A stretch of DNA of 64,000 nucleotides, taken from contig NZ_CP069533.1 in the NCBI RefSeq assembly GCF_016889765.1, positions 2,480,001-2,544,000 on the forward strand, written 5' to 3'. Below the pieces are notes generated by a model that searched no databases, was not told the DNA's origin, and was given only the letters and a program-made list of their open reading frames with translations. A program made the position numbers and the translations under genes. Source of the DNA: Corynebacterium minutissimum. GTDB lineage: Bacteria > Actinomycetota > Actinomycetes > Mycobacteriales > Mycobacteriaceae. Shown one piece after another: positions 30,285-39,802 of this stretch (the first letter of the stretch is position 1; each line of letters starts with the position of its first letter).

Positions 30285-31085
30285 ATGCCAGTCATTGTGG
30301 CTCTGGTTAAGCACGTACCGGATACGTGGTCAACGAAGACCCTCGAGGCGGACCACACCTTGGACCGCACCTCGGTGGATAACGTCATCGATGAGGTTAA
30401 CGAGTACTCCGTCGAACAGGCACTGCGCCTGCGTGACGACAACGCCGATGCCGGCTATGAGGTTGTAGCCCTCACCATGGGCCCGGCCGCTGCCGATGAA
30501 GCCCTGCGCAAGGCCCTGGCCATGGGCGCGGACCACGCCGTGCACGTGGTCGACGACGCCCTCGCTGGCGCCGATGCCCTGGCTACCGCCTGGGTTCTTA
30601 ATGCCGCCATCAACCAAGTGGCGGAAAAGTTCGGCGAGGTCCAGGTCATCACCTTGGGCAACAACTCCTCCGACGCCTCCACTGGGCTTATCGCTGGCCT
30701 GCTAGCTGAGTACCGCCAGCTGCCCGCGCTCACGGAGCTCAAGGCCGCCTCCCTGGCCGGTGCTACCGCCACCGGCACTCGCGAGGATGCCCACGGCCAC
30801 TGGGAGCTTGAGGCCAATCTTCCGGCCATCCTGTCCTTTACCGACAAGGCCGATAAGCCGCGTTTCCCCAACTTCAAGGGCCTGATGGCCGCCAAGAAGG
30901 CTGAGGTCACCACCCTCGCCGTGGCGGACCTCGGCATTGATGGCGTGCCGTCCACCACCACGGTCACCGCCTCTGCGCAGCGCCCGGCCCGTACCGCCGG
31001 TGAGGTCATCACCGACCCAGATCCGGCCGTGGCTGCCGCCAAGGTCGCAGACTTCTTGGCCGCCAAGAATCTCATCGAGGGTTAA
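30285..31085 (+). CDS. etfB: Electron transfer flavoprotein subunit beta
   Basis: Small subunit of the FAD/AMP-binding ETF dimer that passes electrons from acyl-CoA dehydrogenases to the quinone pool. 266 residues. The N-terminus IVALVKHVPDTW and the region AALRKALAMGADHAVHV-like (here DEALRKALAMGADHAVHV) are family features, with a C-terminal arm. GGAAGGGGAAG lies upstream of the ATG. etfA follows after 12 bp. The same etfB-etfA-cysteine desulfurase-mnmA order is known in Mycobacterium (Rv3029c, Rv3028c, Rv3025c, Rv3024c). Confidence 0.96.
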   Translation: MPVIVALVKHVPDTWSTKTLEADHTLDRTSVDNVIDEVNEYSVEQALRLRDDNADAGYEVVALTMGPAAADEALRKALAMGADHAVHVVDDALAGADALATAWVLNAAINQVAEKFGEVQVITLGNNSSDASTGLIAGLLAEYRQLPALTELKAASLAGATATGTREDAHGHWELEANLPAILSFTDKADKPRFPNFKGLMAAKKAEVTTLAVADLGIDGVPSTTTVTASAQRPARTAGEVITDPDPAVAAAKVADFLAAKNLIEG

Positions 31086-31097
31086 AGGAGAAAAGAT

Positions 31098-32057
31098 ATG
31101 TCTCACGTTTATGTCCTAGTTGAGCACGAAGCAGACCAGCTCAGCCCCGTTACCGGCGAGCTCATCACCGCCGCCCGCGCGCTCGGCACCGTCTCCGCCG
31201 TCGTTGTGGCCAAGGATGCCACCACCGCCGCATCTTTCGACGCCGAGCTGGGCAACCTCGGCGCCGCCCAGGTGGTTCAGGCCACCGCCGCCGACTATGA
31301 GCAGCGCATCGTCACCCCGGAGGTCGACGCCCTCCACGCCTTGGCCGCCAATAACCCGGCACCCATCGTGCTGGCCTCCACCCCGACCAACAACGAGATC
31401 GCCGGCCGCCTGGCTGCGCGCCTAGGCTCAGGTGCTTTGGTCAACGTCGACGGCATCAATGCCGACGGCAGCGCACACCACACCATCTTCGGTGGTTCCT
31501 ACGAGACTTCCTCTACGGCTACCGGCTCCGTGGTCTACACCCTGCGCCCAGGCTCCGTGGTTGCCGAGCCGCAGCCGGTCACCGCAGCGCCCGCTCCTTT
31601 CGAGCTGCCTGCCGCTACCGCGAAGGATGTCACCGTCACCTCCTTCACCCCGGCTGAGAAGACCGCTCGTCCGGAGCTGACCTCCGCCAAGGTCGTTGTG
31701 GCCGGTGGCCGCGGCGTGGGCGATAAGTTCGCCGACGTGGTGGAGCCGCTTGCCGACGCCCTCGGTGCCGCCGTCGGTGCCACCCGCGACGCCGTGGACG
31801 AGGGTTTCTACGACCCCGCTTTCCAGATTGGTCAGACCGGCGCGACCGTGTCCCCGAAGCTCTACATTGGCCTAGGCATTTCCGGTGCTATTCAGCACAC
31901 CTCCGGCATGCAGACCTCGGAGACCATCGTCGTGGTCAACCAAGACCAGGACGAGCCTTTCTTCCAGATCGCTGACCTCGGCGTGGTGGGTGACCTCCAC
32001 GAGATCGCCCCGGCTCTGGCCAAGGAGCTCGAGGCCCGCAAGGGGGCCGGCAACTAA
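31098..32057 (+). CDS. etfA: Electron transfer flavoprotein subunit alpha
   Basis: Large ETF subunit that carries FAD. 319 residues. The C-terminal FAD domain is clear: VVAGGRGVGDKFADVVEPLA, then GATRDAVDEG, QIGQTGATVSPKLYIGLGISG and AIQHTSGM. AAAGGAG upstream of ATG 31098. Its stop overlaps the start of the cysteine desulfurase gene in TAATG. Confidence 0.96.
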   Translation: MSHVYVLVEHEADQLSPVTGELITAARALGTVSAVVVAKDATTAASFDAELGNLGAAQVVQATAADYEQRIVTPEVDALHALAANNPAPIVLASTPTNNEIAGRLAARLGSGALVNVDGINADGSAHHTIFGGSYETSSTATGSVVYTLRPGSVVAEPQPVTAAPAPFELPAATAKDVTVTSFTPAEKTARPELTSAKVVVAGGRGVGDKFADVVEPLADALGAAVGATRDAVDEGFYDPAFQIGQTGATVSPKLYIGLGISGAIQHTSGMQTSETIVVVNQDQDEPFFQIADLGVVGDLHEIAPALAKELEARKGAGN

Positions 32058-33211
32058 TGCCGCTCTACCTCGATTACGCAGCCACCCAGCCCATGCGCCA
32101 GTGCGCCATCGACGCATGGACGCAGGCAGCCAATTCTCTCAACCCGGGCGCGTCCTATGCCTCTGGGCGCAAGGCGCGCTCCGTGCTGGATGACGCCCGC
32201 GAGACCGTCGCCGAGCTGCTCGGCTGCGAACCCATCGAGGTCATCTTCACCTCCTCCGGCACGGAGGCGGACAACATCGCCATCCAGGGGCTCTTTCGCG
32301 CAGCACAGAATGCAGCACGCAGTGGGAGCACAGCAGATGAACCGTCGAAACGTATTGTTTCGACCCCCATCGAGCACCCCGCCGTGCTCGAAACCGTGGA
32401 GAAGCTCCAGGCTGAGCATGGCGCGACCGTTGAGCTGCTCCCAGTCGATTCCACCGGCCACGTCAGCGACTTAAGCGCCTTGGATACACCGGCCGCGGTG
32501 GCTACCTGCATGTGGGCTAATAATGAGACCGGCGCCATTCAGCCGGTCGCCGACATTACGGAGCGCGCCGCTGCACAGAACACCCCAGTGCACATCGATG
32601 CTGTGCAGGTCGCCGGCAAGCTGCTCATCAACTTCCACGAGCTGGGTGCTACCACGCTCGCGGCCAGCGCTCACAAGTTCGGCGGTCCCCGCGGCATCGG
32701 CCTGCTGCTCGCACGCCGTACCCCCGCCCCTCAACCCATCGCCTTCGGCGGCGGACAAGAGCGCGGCATCCGCCCCGGCACCGTGGACGTGGCCAGTGCC
32801 AGCGCGCTCGCTGCGGCCCTGCGCGAGTCTGTCGCAGAGATGGAGCAGGAGAATACCCGCCTGACTACACTCCGCGACAAGCTCAAGGCCGGCATCGAAT
32901 CCAGCATCGACAACGTCATCATTAACTCTGCCGAGCCCACCTTGGCTTCTCACCTGCATGCGTCCTTCCCCGGCACGGACGGCGACAGCCTCATCATGCT
33001 TCTCGACGCCGCCGGCATCGAAGCCTCCGCCGGCTCCGCCTGTCACGCAGGCGTTAACCGCATGTCCCACGTGCTGGAAGCCATGGGCATTGACGAGGAA
33101 CACGGCCGTGGCTCCCTGCGCTTTACCCTAGGCCGCCTCACCACCGAAGAGGACATCGACGTGGTCCTCAACGAACTACCGGAGATTATCCGCCGCGCGC
33201 GTTCGGTCTAA
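32057..33211 (+). CDS. Cysteine desulfurase (IscS/NifS family)
   Basis: PLP enzyme that removes sulfur from cysteine. 384 residues. The PLP lysine is K207 in ASAHKFGGPRG, and the sulfur-accepting cysteine is C329 in SAGSACHAG. The start overlaps etfA by one base. In Mycobacterium the homologue (IscS, Rv3025c) is followed closely by mnmA, to which it gives sulfur for tRNA thiolation; here three other genes separate it from mnmA. Confidence 0.93.
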   Translation: MPLYLDYAATQPMRQCAIDAWTQAANSLNPGASYASGRKARSVLDDARETVAELLGCEPIEVIFTSSGTEADNIAIQGLFRAAQNAARSGSTADEPSKRIVSTPIEHPAVLETVEKLQAEHGATVELLPVDSTGHVSDLSALDTPAAVATCMWANNETGAIQPVADITERAAAQNTPVHIDAVQVAGKLLINFHELGATTLAASAHKFGGPRGIGLLLARRTPAPQPIAFGGGQERGIRPGTVDVASASALAAALRESVAEMEQENTRLTTLRDKLKAGIESSIDNVIINSAEPTLASHLHASFPGTDGDSLIMLLDAAGIEASAGSACHAGVNRMSHVLEAMGIDEEHGRGSLRFTLGRLTTEEDIDVVLNELPEIIRRARSV

Positions 33212-33338
33212 GGGAAGCACGGCTTTCTGGTAACTTCGCCGGACGACCCCTAACGCTGGGGCTTTGGTCCACAGCATCCTCTTCGCCGTCCGTCTTGTGT
33301 CCGGAAATTTGGTGTAGCTTCAGTAGCTTGTTTCGTGT

Positions 33339-33373
33339 GCTCTGGTACGTACGACCCAGAGCGCAAGTTTTAT
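33339..33373 (+). terminator. Possible terminator of the etf-desulfurase unit
   Basis: GCTCTGG (33339-33345) pairs with CCAGAGC (33356-33362), followed by GCAAGTTTTAT. A shorter CCCC/GGGG hairpin is at 33247-33261. The rest of 33212-33496 shows no gene. Confidence 0.45.
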
Positions 33374-33496
33374 CCAGTCAGAAAGCCACACAATTAGCGG
33401 GAGAGTCCTCTGCCTTTCGCCTACTGTCATCATTGTTGAAACTCTAACTCTCGAAGAACCGCACCTTTCGGAGGGGCGTCGCCAAGCACTGCCCAA

Positions 33497-33871
33497 TCAC
33501 TTGCTGTAGTGAATGATGATGGGGACCAGCGCCACAGCTAAGAGTACGAGAGTGATGGTGCCGGTTTTCTTGCGCGCAGGATCATCGGATAGCAGTGCAG
33601 CCAAGGCTAGGAAGGCAAACAGCGGTGTTAGGACGAACATCGCCAAGAGCAGACCGATAAGGATGAAAAGGCCTAGGAAGCCGAAGAGGAATGACGCGTC
33701 GTCACCAACGAGATCCGCGATGAAGAGTGAACCGTATCCAATTGCCCAACCGCAAAGAACGACAATAGTGCCTTTGAGGGCAAGCGTCTCATTGAAGAAT
33801 CGTGCCAAGCCACGTCGTCTTTCCGGTGATTGCTCTTCGGGGCGATTGGGCTCGGCGGTGTGCTGTTCCAT
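33497..33871 (-). CDS. Small membrane protein, unknown
   Basis: 124 residues from ATG 33871, which has AAAGGAC upstream. A charged N-terminus (about 1-27) precedes three hydrophobic segments (about 32-52, 58-85, 100-121). I do not recognise the family. The longer frame to 34078 overlaps the lysozyme start on the other strand and is not used. Divergent from the GH25 gene. Confidence 0.65.
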   Translation of the reverse strand: MEQHTAEPNRPEEQSPERRRGLARFFNETLALKGTIVVLCGWAIGYGSLFIADLVGDDASFLFGFLGLFILIGLLLAMFVLTPLFAFLALAALLSDDPARKKTGTITLVLLAVALVPIIIHYSK

Positions 33872-34060
33872 GGCGCTGTCCTTTGTCGGCGTCAGTGTCT
33901 GATGTTGCCATTGCCAGAATGTGTGGTGGCGAGGTTGAGCCGCAGTGTAGCAGCGGGCGGTGCTGCACGGTGGGGTTCTGGGGAGTGGCGTCGGTGATGT
34001 GACAAAAGCGTTTAGTGTTTCGCGTGTTGTTTCAGTGATTGGTGTTAAAGCGGAGGTAGT

Positions 34061-35224
34061 GTGGCGCGCATGAGCCATGCACGTCGCCTTGTTACCGCTG
34101 CCGTTACTGCAGTAACGGCCCTTGCGCTGTCCGTATCCGCTGCCGTTGCCATTCCGTCATACGCGCCGTCCGGTGTGGATGTCTCCGGCAATAACCACAT
34201 GTCCCTGCGCGGCATCGATTGGGATGCCGTGAAGTCCGATGGCCAGTCCTATGCCTTCGTTAAGGCCACGGAAGGTATCGGGTTTGTAAATTCCCACTTC
34301 GTGCGTGACGCCAACGCCGCAGCTGCTGCTGGGCTCAAGGTTGGCGCCTACCACTACGCACGCCCGGCAGGGGATGCCAAGCAGCAGGCGGCCAGCTTCG
34401 CCTCCCAAATCGCGTTGGTGCCGACGCAGACTCTGCCGCCGGTGCTTGACATCGAGGTTGATGAGGGCCTGAGCGCTAAGCAGTTGGAGGAGTGGATTGA
34501 CACCTTCATGACGGAGGTTAAGTCCCTGACCGGTCGCACGCCGATGCTGTACACCTACAAGTACTTCTGGATGGGCCAGATGGGTAACACCACGCGTTTC
34601 TCCGAGTACCCGCTGTGGTTGGCGGCCTACCAGGACACCGCGCCGGACCCGGTCGGTGGCTGGGACAAGCTGGCCTTCTGGCAGCGCTCGGGTTCTGGGC
34701 GAGTGGCCGGCATTGAGACGGACGTTGACTTGAACCTCTTTAACGGTACTGAGGCTCAGCTGCATTCCTTCTCCGGTGGCAATTACATTGACTTTGGTGG
34801 CATCTTGGATGACCTGGTCATTCCGGGCGTGGACCTTGGTGATGACGCCGGCGTGTTGATTGCCGGAATCCTGGCGCTGGCAGCAGGTGCGGCGGCCGTT
34901 CCTGCCGTGGCTGATGCTGCGAAGGATGCGGGCTTGGACGTGGATCCGACCGGGCTTGTGAAGCAGGCAGAGAAGCTGCTCAACACTGGCGCTATTAGCA
35001 CCGACGACCTCAAGGACCTGGCACACAACGACGCTACCGTCGGCGACCTAGCAATCTTCTTGGATAACGCGCAGCACCTGCAGGACTTTGATGCCAACAA
35101 CGTCAGCGAGCAGGACGTCGAGTATGCCAGCCGTGCCGCCCGCAGTGTTGGTCACGCCGCGGGTGTGGACATCCCGGCATTTGATTCCAAGCAGGTGGCG
35201 GACCTGCTCAAGAGCCTCCGCTAA
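34061..35224 (+). CDS. Secreted GH25 lysozyme with extra C-terminal domain
   Basis: 387 residues. A signal peptide (about 1-30, ending SAAVAIPSYA) precedes a GH25 muramidase domain (about 34-225): GVDVSGNN, FVKATEGIGF, GAYHYARP, PVLDIEVDEG with the catalytic acidic residues, and TDVDLNLFNG. After it comes about 160 residues I cannot assign, with a hydrophobic Ala-rich stretch (about 266-288) and a helical tail. It probably cuts peptidoglycan outside the cell. GTG 34061 has GGAGG 4 nt upstream; ATG 34070 is also possible. Confidence 0.88.
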   Translation: MARMSHARRLVTAAVTAVTALALSVSAAVAIPSYAPSGVDVSGNNHMSLRGIDWDAVKSDGQSYAFVKATEGIGFVNSHFVRDANAAAAAGLKVGAYHYARPAGDAKQQAASFASQIALVPTQTLPPVLDIEVDEGLSAKQLEEWIDTFMTEVKSLTGRTPMLYTYKYFWMGQMGNTTRFSEYPLWLAAYQDTAPDPVGGWDKLAFWQRSGSGRVAGIETDVDLNLFNGTEAQLHSFSGGNYIDFGGILDDLVIPGVDLGDDAGVLIAGILALAAGAAAVPAVADAAKDAGLDVDPTGLVKQAEKLLNTGAISTDDLKDLAHNDATVGDLAIFLDNAQHLQDFDANNVSEQDVEYASRAARSVGHAAGVDIPAFDSKQVADLLKSLR

Positions 35225-35247
35225 GTCTCTTTAGGGCTTGAGTGTCC

Positions 35248-36090
35248 TTAACTCTCCACGCCCTCCGGGGCGTCGTGACGTGGGCTCGCGCCGGTAAAGA
35301 AGCGGCGGGTCCAGGATTCGTCGCGGAAGTGTGCAGGCACCGCACCAGAGAGTAGCGGCTTGGCTAGGGCAGCGGCTTCGGGGGATCCGTCTGCGGGGAG
35401 CTCGGTGTCTGAGCCAATGAGGATGATGTTGCCGTAGCGTCGGCCTTTGAGCATGGGAGGGTCGGCGATGACGGCGACGTGTGCGAAGACTTCTGCCATT
35501 CCCGCGAGTTCTGCTTTCGCGCCTTGGAGATCGGAGTGGTCACCACAGTTGGCCACGTAGAGGCCACCGGGGCTTAGCGTGGCGTGGGCGTGCTGGAAAA
35601 ATTCCACGGTGGTCAGCGGTTCTGGCGTCACGGCACCGGCGAAGACGTCACGGATGATGACATCGAAGCGGTTTGGCGGGAACCCTTCGGTGACTGCGCG
35701 TGCCTCGCCGGCGCGAATCTTCACGCGGGGAGAAGAGGGGATATCTGCCAGCTCGCGGATGAGCTCGGCCAGCTTGGCGTCGAGTTCGACCACCGTGTTG
35801 TGGGAATCCAGCCACAGGTCAGCGAAGTAGCGGGGGAGAGAACAGCCACCGCCGCCCAAATGGAGTAGGCGTTTGCCGGGCGCGAGATTCTCTACTGCGG
35901 CAGCGATCCAGCGCATGTACTCGAACTCCAGGGTGCGCGGCTCATCGGGGATGAGGTGTGAGGAAGGCACGCCATTGATATTGAGGATGAAGGCGCCGTC
36001 GCGGAAAGGATCCGGCTCGACAACGAGCTCGCCGGTGGAAATCTCGTAGGTGCCCGCGATGGAGTTGGTGGTGTTGCGCTTTCTGCCCAT
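35248..36090 (-). CDS. Spermidine synthase-like methyltransferase-fold protein
   Basis: 280 residues with a Rossmann fold: LLHLGGGGCSLPRYFADLW (about 86-104), VVELDAKLAEL, RFDVIIRDVFAG and GGLYVANCGDH. These match the spermidine-synthase-like group common in actinobacteria, most of which are not proven to make polyamines. ATG 36090 with AAGAGG upstream is chosen; the longer frame to 36249 runs into mnmA. Divergent from mnmA. Confidence 0.8.
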   Translation of the reverse strand: MGRKRNTTNSIAGTYEISTGELVVEPDPFRDGAFILNINGVPSSHLIPDEPRTLEFEYMRWIAAAVENLAPGKRLLHLGGGGCSLPRYFADLWLDSHNTVVELDAKLAELIRELADIPSSPRVKIRAGEARAVTEGFPPNRFDVIIRDVFAGAVTPEPLTTVEFFQHAHATLSPGGLYVANCGDHSDLQGAKAELAGMAEVFAHVAVIADPPMLKGRRYGNIILIGSDTELPADGSPEAAALAKPLLSGAVPAHFRDESWTRRFFTGASPRHDAPEGVES

Positions 36091-36194
36091 AGTGCCTCTT
36101 AGCTTAGGGAATAGGCTGCGTGGTCCGCGTGTTGGGGTATGAGGTACACCGCGACTAGCCTTGGTGGACGACAAAGCAACGAAAAGGGGAGAGC

Positions 36195-37280
36195 ATGCGA
36201 GTACTGGTAGCCATGTCAGGCGGCGTCGATTCCTCCGTGGCGGCCGCACGCGCAGTGGAAGCGGGCCACGACGTCATTGGCGTGCACCTAGCGCTGCACA
36301 AGGATGCGCAGCAGACCCGTGAGAAGGCACGTGGGTGCTGCTCCCTAGAGGATTCCGCCGATGCCCGTCGTGTGTGCGACAAGCTCGGCATTCCCTTCTA
36401 TGTGTGGGACTTCTCCGAGGAGTTCAAGGAAGCCGTCATCGGGGATTTCGTGGACTCCTACGCCCGCGGTGAGACCCCGAATCCGTGCTTGCGTTGTAAT
36501 GAGAAGATTAAATTTGCTGCCCTTCTGCGCAAGGGCATGGCGCTGGGCTTTGATGCGGTGGCCACGGGCCACTATGCCACCATCGACTCCGATGGCTACA
36601 TGCGCCGCTCCCTGGATGAGAACAAGGACCAGTCCTATGTGCTGGGCGTTATCACCAAGGAGGAGCTGGAACACTGCTTCTTCCCGATTGGCGATACCCC
36701 GAAGCCGCAGATTCGCGAGGAAGCGAAGCGCTACGGATTCTCTACTGCGTCCAAGCCTGATTCTTATGACATCTGCTTCATCCCGGACGGCAATACCCAG
36801 GCCTTCCTGGGCCGTTCCATCGGCCTGCGCCCGGGCATGATCGTGGATACTAAGGGCAACGAGCTCAAGGAGCACGATGGCGCGTGGAACTACACCATCG
36901 GTCAGCGCAAGGGCTTGGACATTAAGACGCCGACTGCCGATGGCTCCCCGCGCTACGTCACCGACATCGACGCGGCGACCGGCACCGTCACCGTGGGCTC
37001 GCGCGCCGACTTGGCCGTGACCCGCATTGCGGCTGACCGCCTGAAATACCTGCACCCGGCGATGGAGGGTGACTTCGACTGCGAGGTGCAGGTGCGCGCC
37101 CACGGCTCCGTCGTTCCCTGCCGCGCCCACGTGGACCGTGAGGCTGACCGCATGACGCTGGAGCTTAACGAGCCACTCTCCGGTGTAGCCCGCGGCCAGG
37201 CCGCGGTGCTCTACTTGCCGAGCCCGGATGAACTGGGAGATATCGTGCTCGGTTCCGGCACCATTTGCGGGACTGGGTAG
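36195..37280 (+). CDS. mnmA: tRNA 2-thiouridine synthase MnmA
   Basis: Puts sulfur on U34 of Glu, Gln and Lys tRNAs. 361 residues. ATP P-loop SGGVDSS (8-14). The sulfur-handling cysteines are C98 (with C101 in NPCLRC) and C194 in YDICFIPDG. The HYATIDSDG and RKGLDIKTP regions are also typical. AAAAGGGGAGAG upstream of ATG 36195. Sulfur probably comes from the desulfurase at 32057. Confidence 0.96.
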   Translation: MRVLVAMSGGVDSSVAAARAVEAGHDVIGVHLALHKDAQQTREKARGCCSLEDSADARRVCDKLGIPFYVWDFSEEFKEAVIGDFVDSYARGETPNPCLRCNEKIKFAALLRKGMALGFDAVATGHYATIDSDGYMRRSLDENKDQSYVLGVITKEELEHCFFPIGDTPKPQIREEAKRYGFSTASKPDSYDICFIPDGNTQAFLGRSIGLRPGMIVDTKGNELKEHDGAWNYTIGQRKGLDIKTPTADGSPRYVTDIDAATGTVTVGSRADLAVTRIAADRLKYLHPAMEGDFDCEVQVRAHGSVVPCRAHVDREADRMTLELNEPLSGVARGQAAVLYLPSPDELGDIVLGSGTICGTG

Positions 37281-37282
37281 TT

Positions 37283-37651
37283 TTAGCGAAGGACGCAGTC
37301 AGCAATGAGGCGGTCGAGGGCTCGAATATCGACCTTGGGGCCGACGTTGATTTTGATGTGGCCTGCACGAGTCCACAATTCGAGCTCGGCGTTGACATCT
37401 AGAAGCTTTCCAGCGTTTTCTGTCGACCACATATTAATCGCAGAATATGGGAGCGAATAGACTTCTACCTTTTTGCCTGTAAGTCCTTGAGAATCCCGGA
37501 CGATCAGGCGATGAGTGGTGAAGACTGCTGCATCCCGGACCGTTTTGAAAGCACAGACTGGTTTCTCGTTCGCAGTCAGAAGAGCTGGTATATCTTCAGG
37601 TATCTCGCACGGGGAGTAAAAGGTCCATCCAGTAAATTGTTCCAAAGGCAT
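37283..37651 (-). CDS. Bacterial PH-domain protein
   Basis: 122 residues, convergent with mnmA and ending 2 bp from it. TTHRLIVRDSQGLTGKKVEVYSLPYSAI is like the bacterial PH-like fold (small beta-barrel proteins of unknown function). No signal peptide or membrane helix. AAAGGAC-type ribosome binding site before ATG 37651. Confidence 0.7.
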   Translation of the reverse strand: MPLEQFTGWTFYSPCEIPEDIPALLTANEKPVCAFKTVRDAAVFTTHRLIVRDSQGLTGKKVEVYSLPYSAINMWSTENAGKLLDVNAELELWTRAGHIKINVGPKVDIRALDRLIADCVLR

Positions 37652-37722
37652 GAAAAGTCCTTTCTGTGTGACGATTGCCTTCCTGAAGGTGGGATTATAG
37701 GGGAAACGTAGGAGGAGATGAG

Positions 37723-38631
37723 ATGACTGGACTCGTACTGGGGCCTATGCCCGGTACCTCCATCGCGGAGGCCGCGGACATCATCATGGGGGAGACGGAG
37801 CTGCCCGCCATTCCGCAGCTGCCACAGCGCGGTCTGGGCTCTGATCCGGTAGGCCGCACGGCCAGCATGATGGAGGCTATTTCCATTGACCGCGGCCCGC
37901 GTGCGTGGCGCATGACGGCGCGCCCGCAGCTACTCACGCGCCGCACGTGGGACCGCTTGGAGCGCGACCTCGACGAGGTCCAGGAGGTCTGGGGTGAGAC
38001 TGTTCCCCAGGTTAAGGTGCAGGCACTTGGCCCCTGGTCGCTCGCGGCGAGCATTGAGCTTTCCGACGGCCACCGCGTCCTCACCGACCGCGGCGCCTTC
38101 AACGAGCTGGCCGAGTCTTTGCTTCATGGTGTCCACGCCCACGCCGCGGATGTCGCGCGCCGCTTCCACGGGGAGGTCGTCGTCCAACTCGACGAGCCTC
38201 TGCTTGGCGACGTTGTGGCCGGGCGCATCCCTGGCACCACCGACTTCGACACCATTCCCGCCGTCCCCGATGATGTCGCGCTCGACCTCCTGCAGTCCTT
38301 CGACGCGGATTACCTGCACGCCCCGCCGCTGTGGTCGATAGCGCCAGCCGCGACAACTTTCCTCACGGATTTCCGTGGTCTAGAGACCCCACGTAACCTT
38401 GATGGTTTGGGAGAGCACTTAAGCGCTGGCCACCGCATCGGTCTAGGCATGGAGGGTTCCGATGCCCGCGCGGAGGCCATCGCGCTGGCCCGGCACCTCG
38501 ACCGCATTGGCATGCCGCGCGAGCTGCTCGTCGATTATTTCGACGTCTATCCCGTCAAGGCCTCCGCCAGCTCCCTGCGCTCGGCTACTGAAACCGCGGA
38601 TATCCTTACCCGCGATGCCGGTGATCTCTAA
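37723..38631 (+). CDS. MetE-like (cobalamin-independent methionine synthase) domain protein lacking cysteines
   Basis: 302 residues resembling only the C-terminal barrel of MetE. Position between mnmA and ligA matches Rv3015c of M. tuberculosis, also called a MetE-like protein. The sequence has no cysteine at all, so the zinc ligands (one His, two Cys, one Glu) that bind homocysteine in MetE cannot be complete. It is therefore unlikely to be a true methionine synthase. AGGAGGAG upstream of ATG 37723. Function unknown. Confidence 0.75.
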   Translation: MTGLVLGPMPGTSIAEAADIIMGETELPAIPQLPQRGLGSDPVGRTASMMEAISIDRGPRAWRMTARPQLLTRRTWDRLERDLDEVQEVWGETVPQVKVQALGPWSLAASIELSDGHRVLTDRGAFNELAESLLHGVHAHAADVARRFHGEVVVQLDEPLLGDVVAGRIPGTTDFDTIPAVPDDVALDLLQSFDADYLHAPPLWSIAPAATTFLTDFRGLETPRNLDGLGEHLSAGHRIGLGMEGSDARAEAIALARHLDRIGMPRELLVDYFDVYPVKASASSLRSATETADILTRDAGDL

Positions 38632-38650
38632 TTGACCTTTAGTACACCTT

Positions 38651-39790
38651 TTAATCGACTCTGCCCAGGCTGTCCGTCGCAGTGAAGTAGGCCTCCATAT
38701 ACGGAATGACGAACTGAAGCTGGCCGTGGGCGGTAGGTTCGATGAGGTCGGCGTCGATAAGCCTTTGGCGCGTAGCCGAGAGTGAGCGCACCGTCCGATC
38801 TTGGTGCGCTGCAATGTTTTTAATCTCTGCCGTGCCGTCCTCCATAACCGCGCTCATTGCTTCAAGGAAGAGACGCTGTGCCGGCGGGAGCGCCAGGGTA
38901 GCGGGCTGGTGGACCTGGGCGCCTAGAACCGAGATCGCCTCGGCTGATACTGCAGCGACGTCGCGTTCCTCGATGCTGCTTCCACCTCCACGCTGCGCCC
39001 TGCCCCAGGCCAACGAACCGACGAGCTGCACGAGGTAGGGGTAGCCTCGGGAAAGGCGCACGGCGGCGGTCACTGCATCATCAGTGAATTCGAGTCCAGA
39101 GTGCGCGGCAGTTTCTGTGAACGCCACGGTGGCGTTAGCAGGAGAGAGCGGACCCAAAACAAACTTCTGGGCGCGGCGTAGGAAGGTCACGCCAGGCAAG
39201 TCCAGCAGGCGGTTAACGCCCTGCGGCAAACCAGCGGCCACGATGGCAACGTCGAGCTCATCGCGCACGAGGTCCTGGTAGGTCACGGCCAGGGAAGTGA
39301 GGTGGTCTGCGTCCGCGTCCTGTACCTCGTCGATGGTGAGCAGTACGCCTGTGCCTTTGAGTAGCGCTAAAAGCTCGCGCAGGCGAGTGTTGAGCGTGGG
39401 TTTAAAGGCCTCTTCCGTGTTGTGCTGAATGCCGATGGTTGCCAGACCGCCAACACCGACGCGGTTGACCTTGTGCTTGTCTGCCGGGGCTAGCTTGTCC
39501 ATGATGCGCGGGATGGTGGTATCGACCAGTTCTTCCACCATGGAGCTTCGGCCAGATGCCCGCAACGTAATCCACCCGCGGCTCGAGGCGATATCTTCGA
39601 GTTCGTTCAGGAGGACCGTCTTGCCAATACCGCGGGCGCCGCTAATGATAAGCGAGCGGCCTGGGCTGCCTGGTTGGGAGTCAAGCGCAGCCCGGAAGGT
39701 GTCGAGCACTGCTGTGCGGCCGACCCAAAAGAGTGGTGGAACGCCGAACGTGGGGCGAAAAGGATTCTCGTGCGGGGACATGGTCACCAT
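38651..39790 (-). CDS. AAA ATPase with C-terminal winged-helix-like region
   Basis: 379 residues. N-terminal PFRPTFGVPPLFWVGR, Walker A GARGIGKT (51-58), Walker B LLTIDEVQD (Asp154, Glu155), and a C-terminal part (about 290-370) that looks like a winged helix (RTVRSLSATRQRLIDADLIE). This is the archaeal-ATPase/Orc1-Cdc6-like STAND-type layout seen in many actinobacteria, with unknown function. Direct repeats and a hairpin lie just before its start, and an RHH protein gene precedes it on the same strand. The pair may work together. Confidence 0.75.
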   Translation of the reverse strand: MVTMSPHENPFRPTFGVPPLFWVGRTAVLDTFRAALDSQPGSPGRSLIISGARGIGKTVLLNELEDIASSRGWITLRASGRSSMVEELVDTTIPRIMDKLAPADKHKVNRVGVGGLATIGIQHNTEEAFKPTLNTRLRELLALLKGTGVLLTIDEVQDADADHLTSLAVTYQDLVRDELDVAIVAAGLPQGVNRLLDLPGVTFLRRAQKFVLGPLSPANATVAFTETAAHSGLEFTDDAVTAAVRLSRGYPYLVQLVGSLAWGRAQRGGGSSIEERDVAAVSAEAISVLGAQVHQPATLALPPAQRLFLEAMSAVMEDGTAEIKNIAAHQDRTVRSLSATRQRLIDADLIEPTAHGQLQFVIPYMEAYFTATDSLGRVD

Positions 39791-39802
39791 CGTAGCGCAA
39801 TG

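Noticed and set aside
33212..33496. tRNA or small RNA gene in the gap after the desulfurase
   Set aside because: No cloverleaf or conserved tRNA positions; only hairpins that could end transcription.
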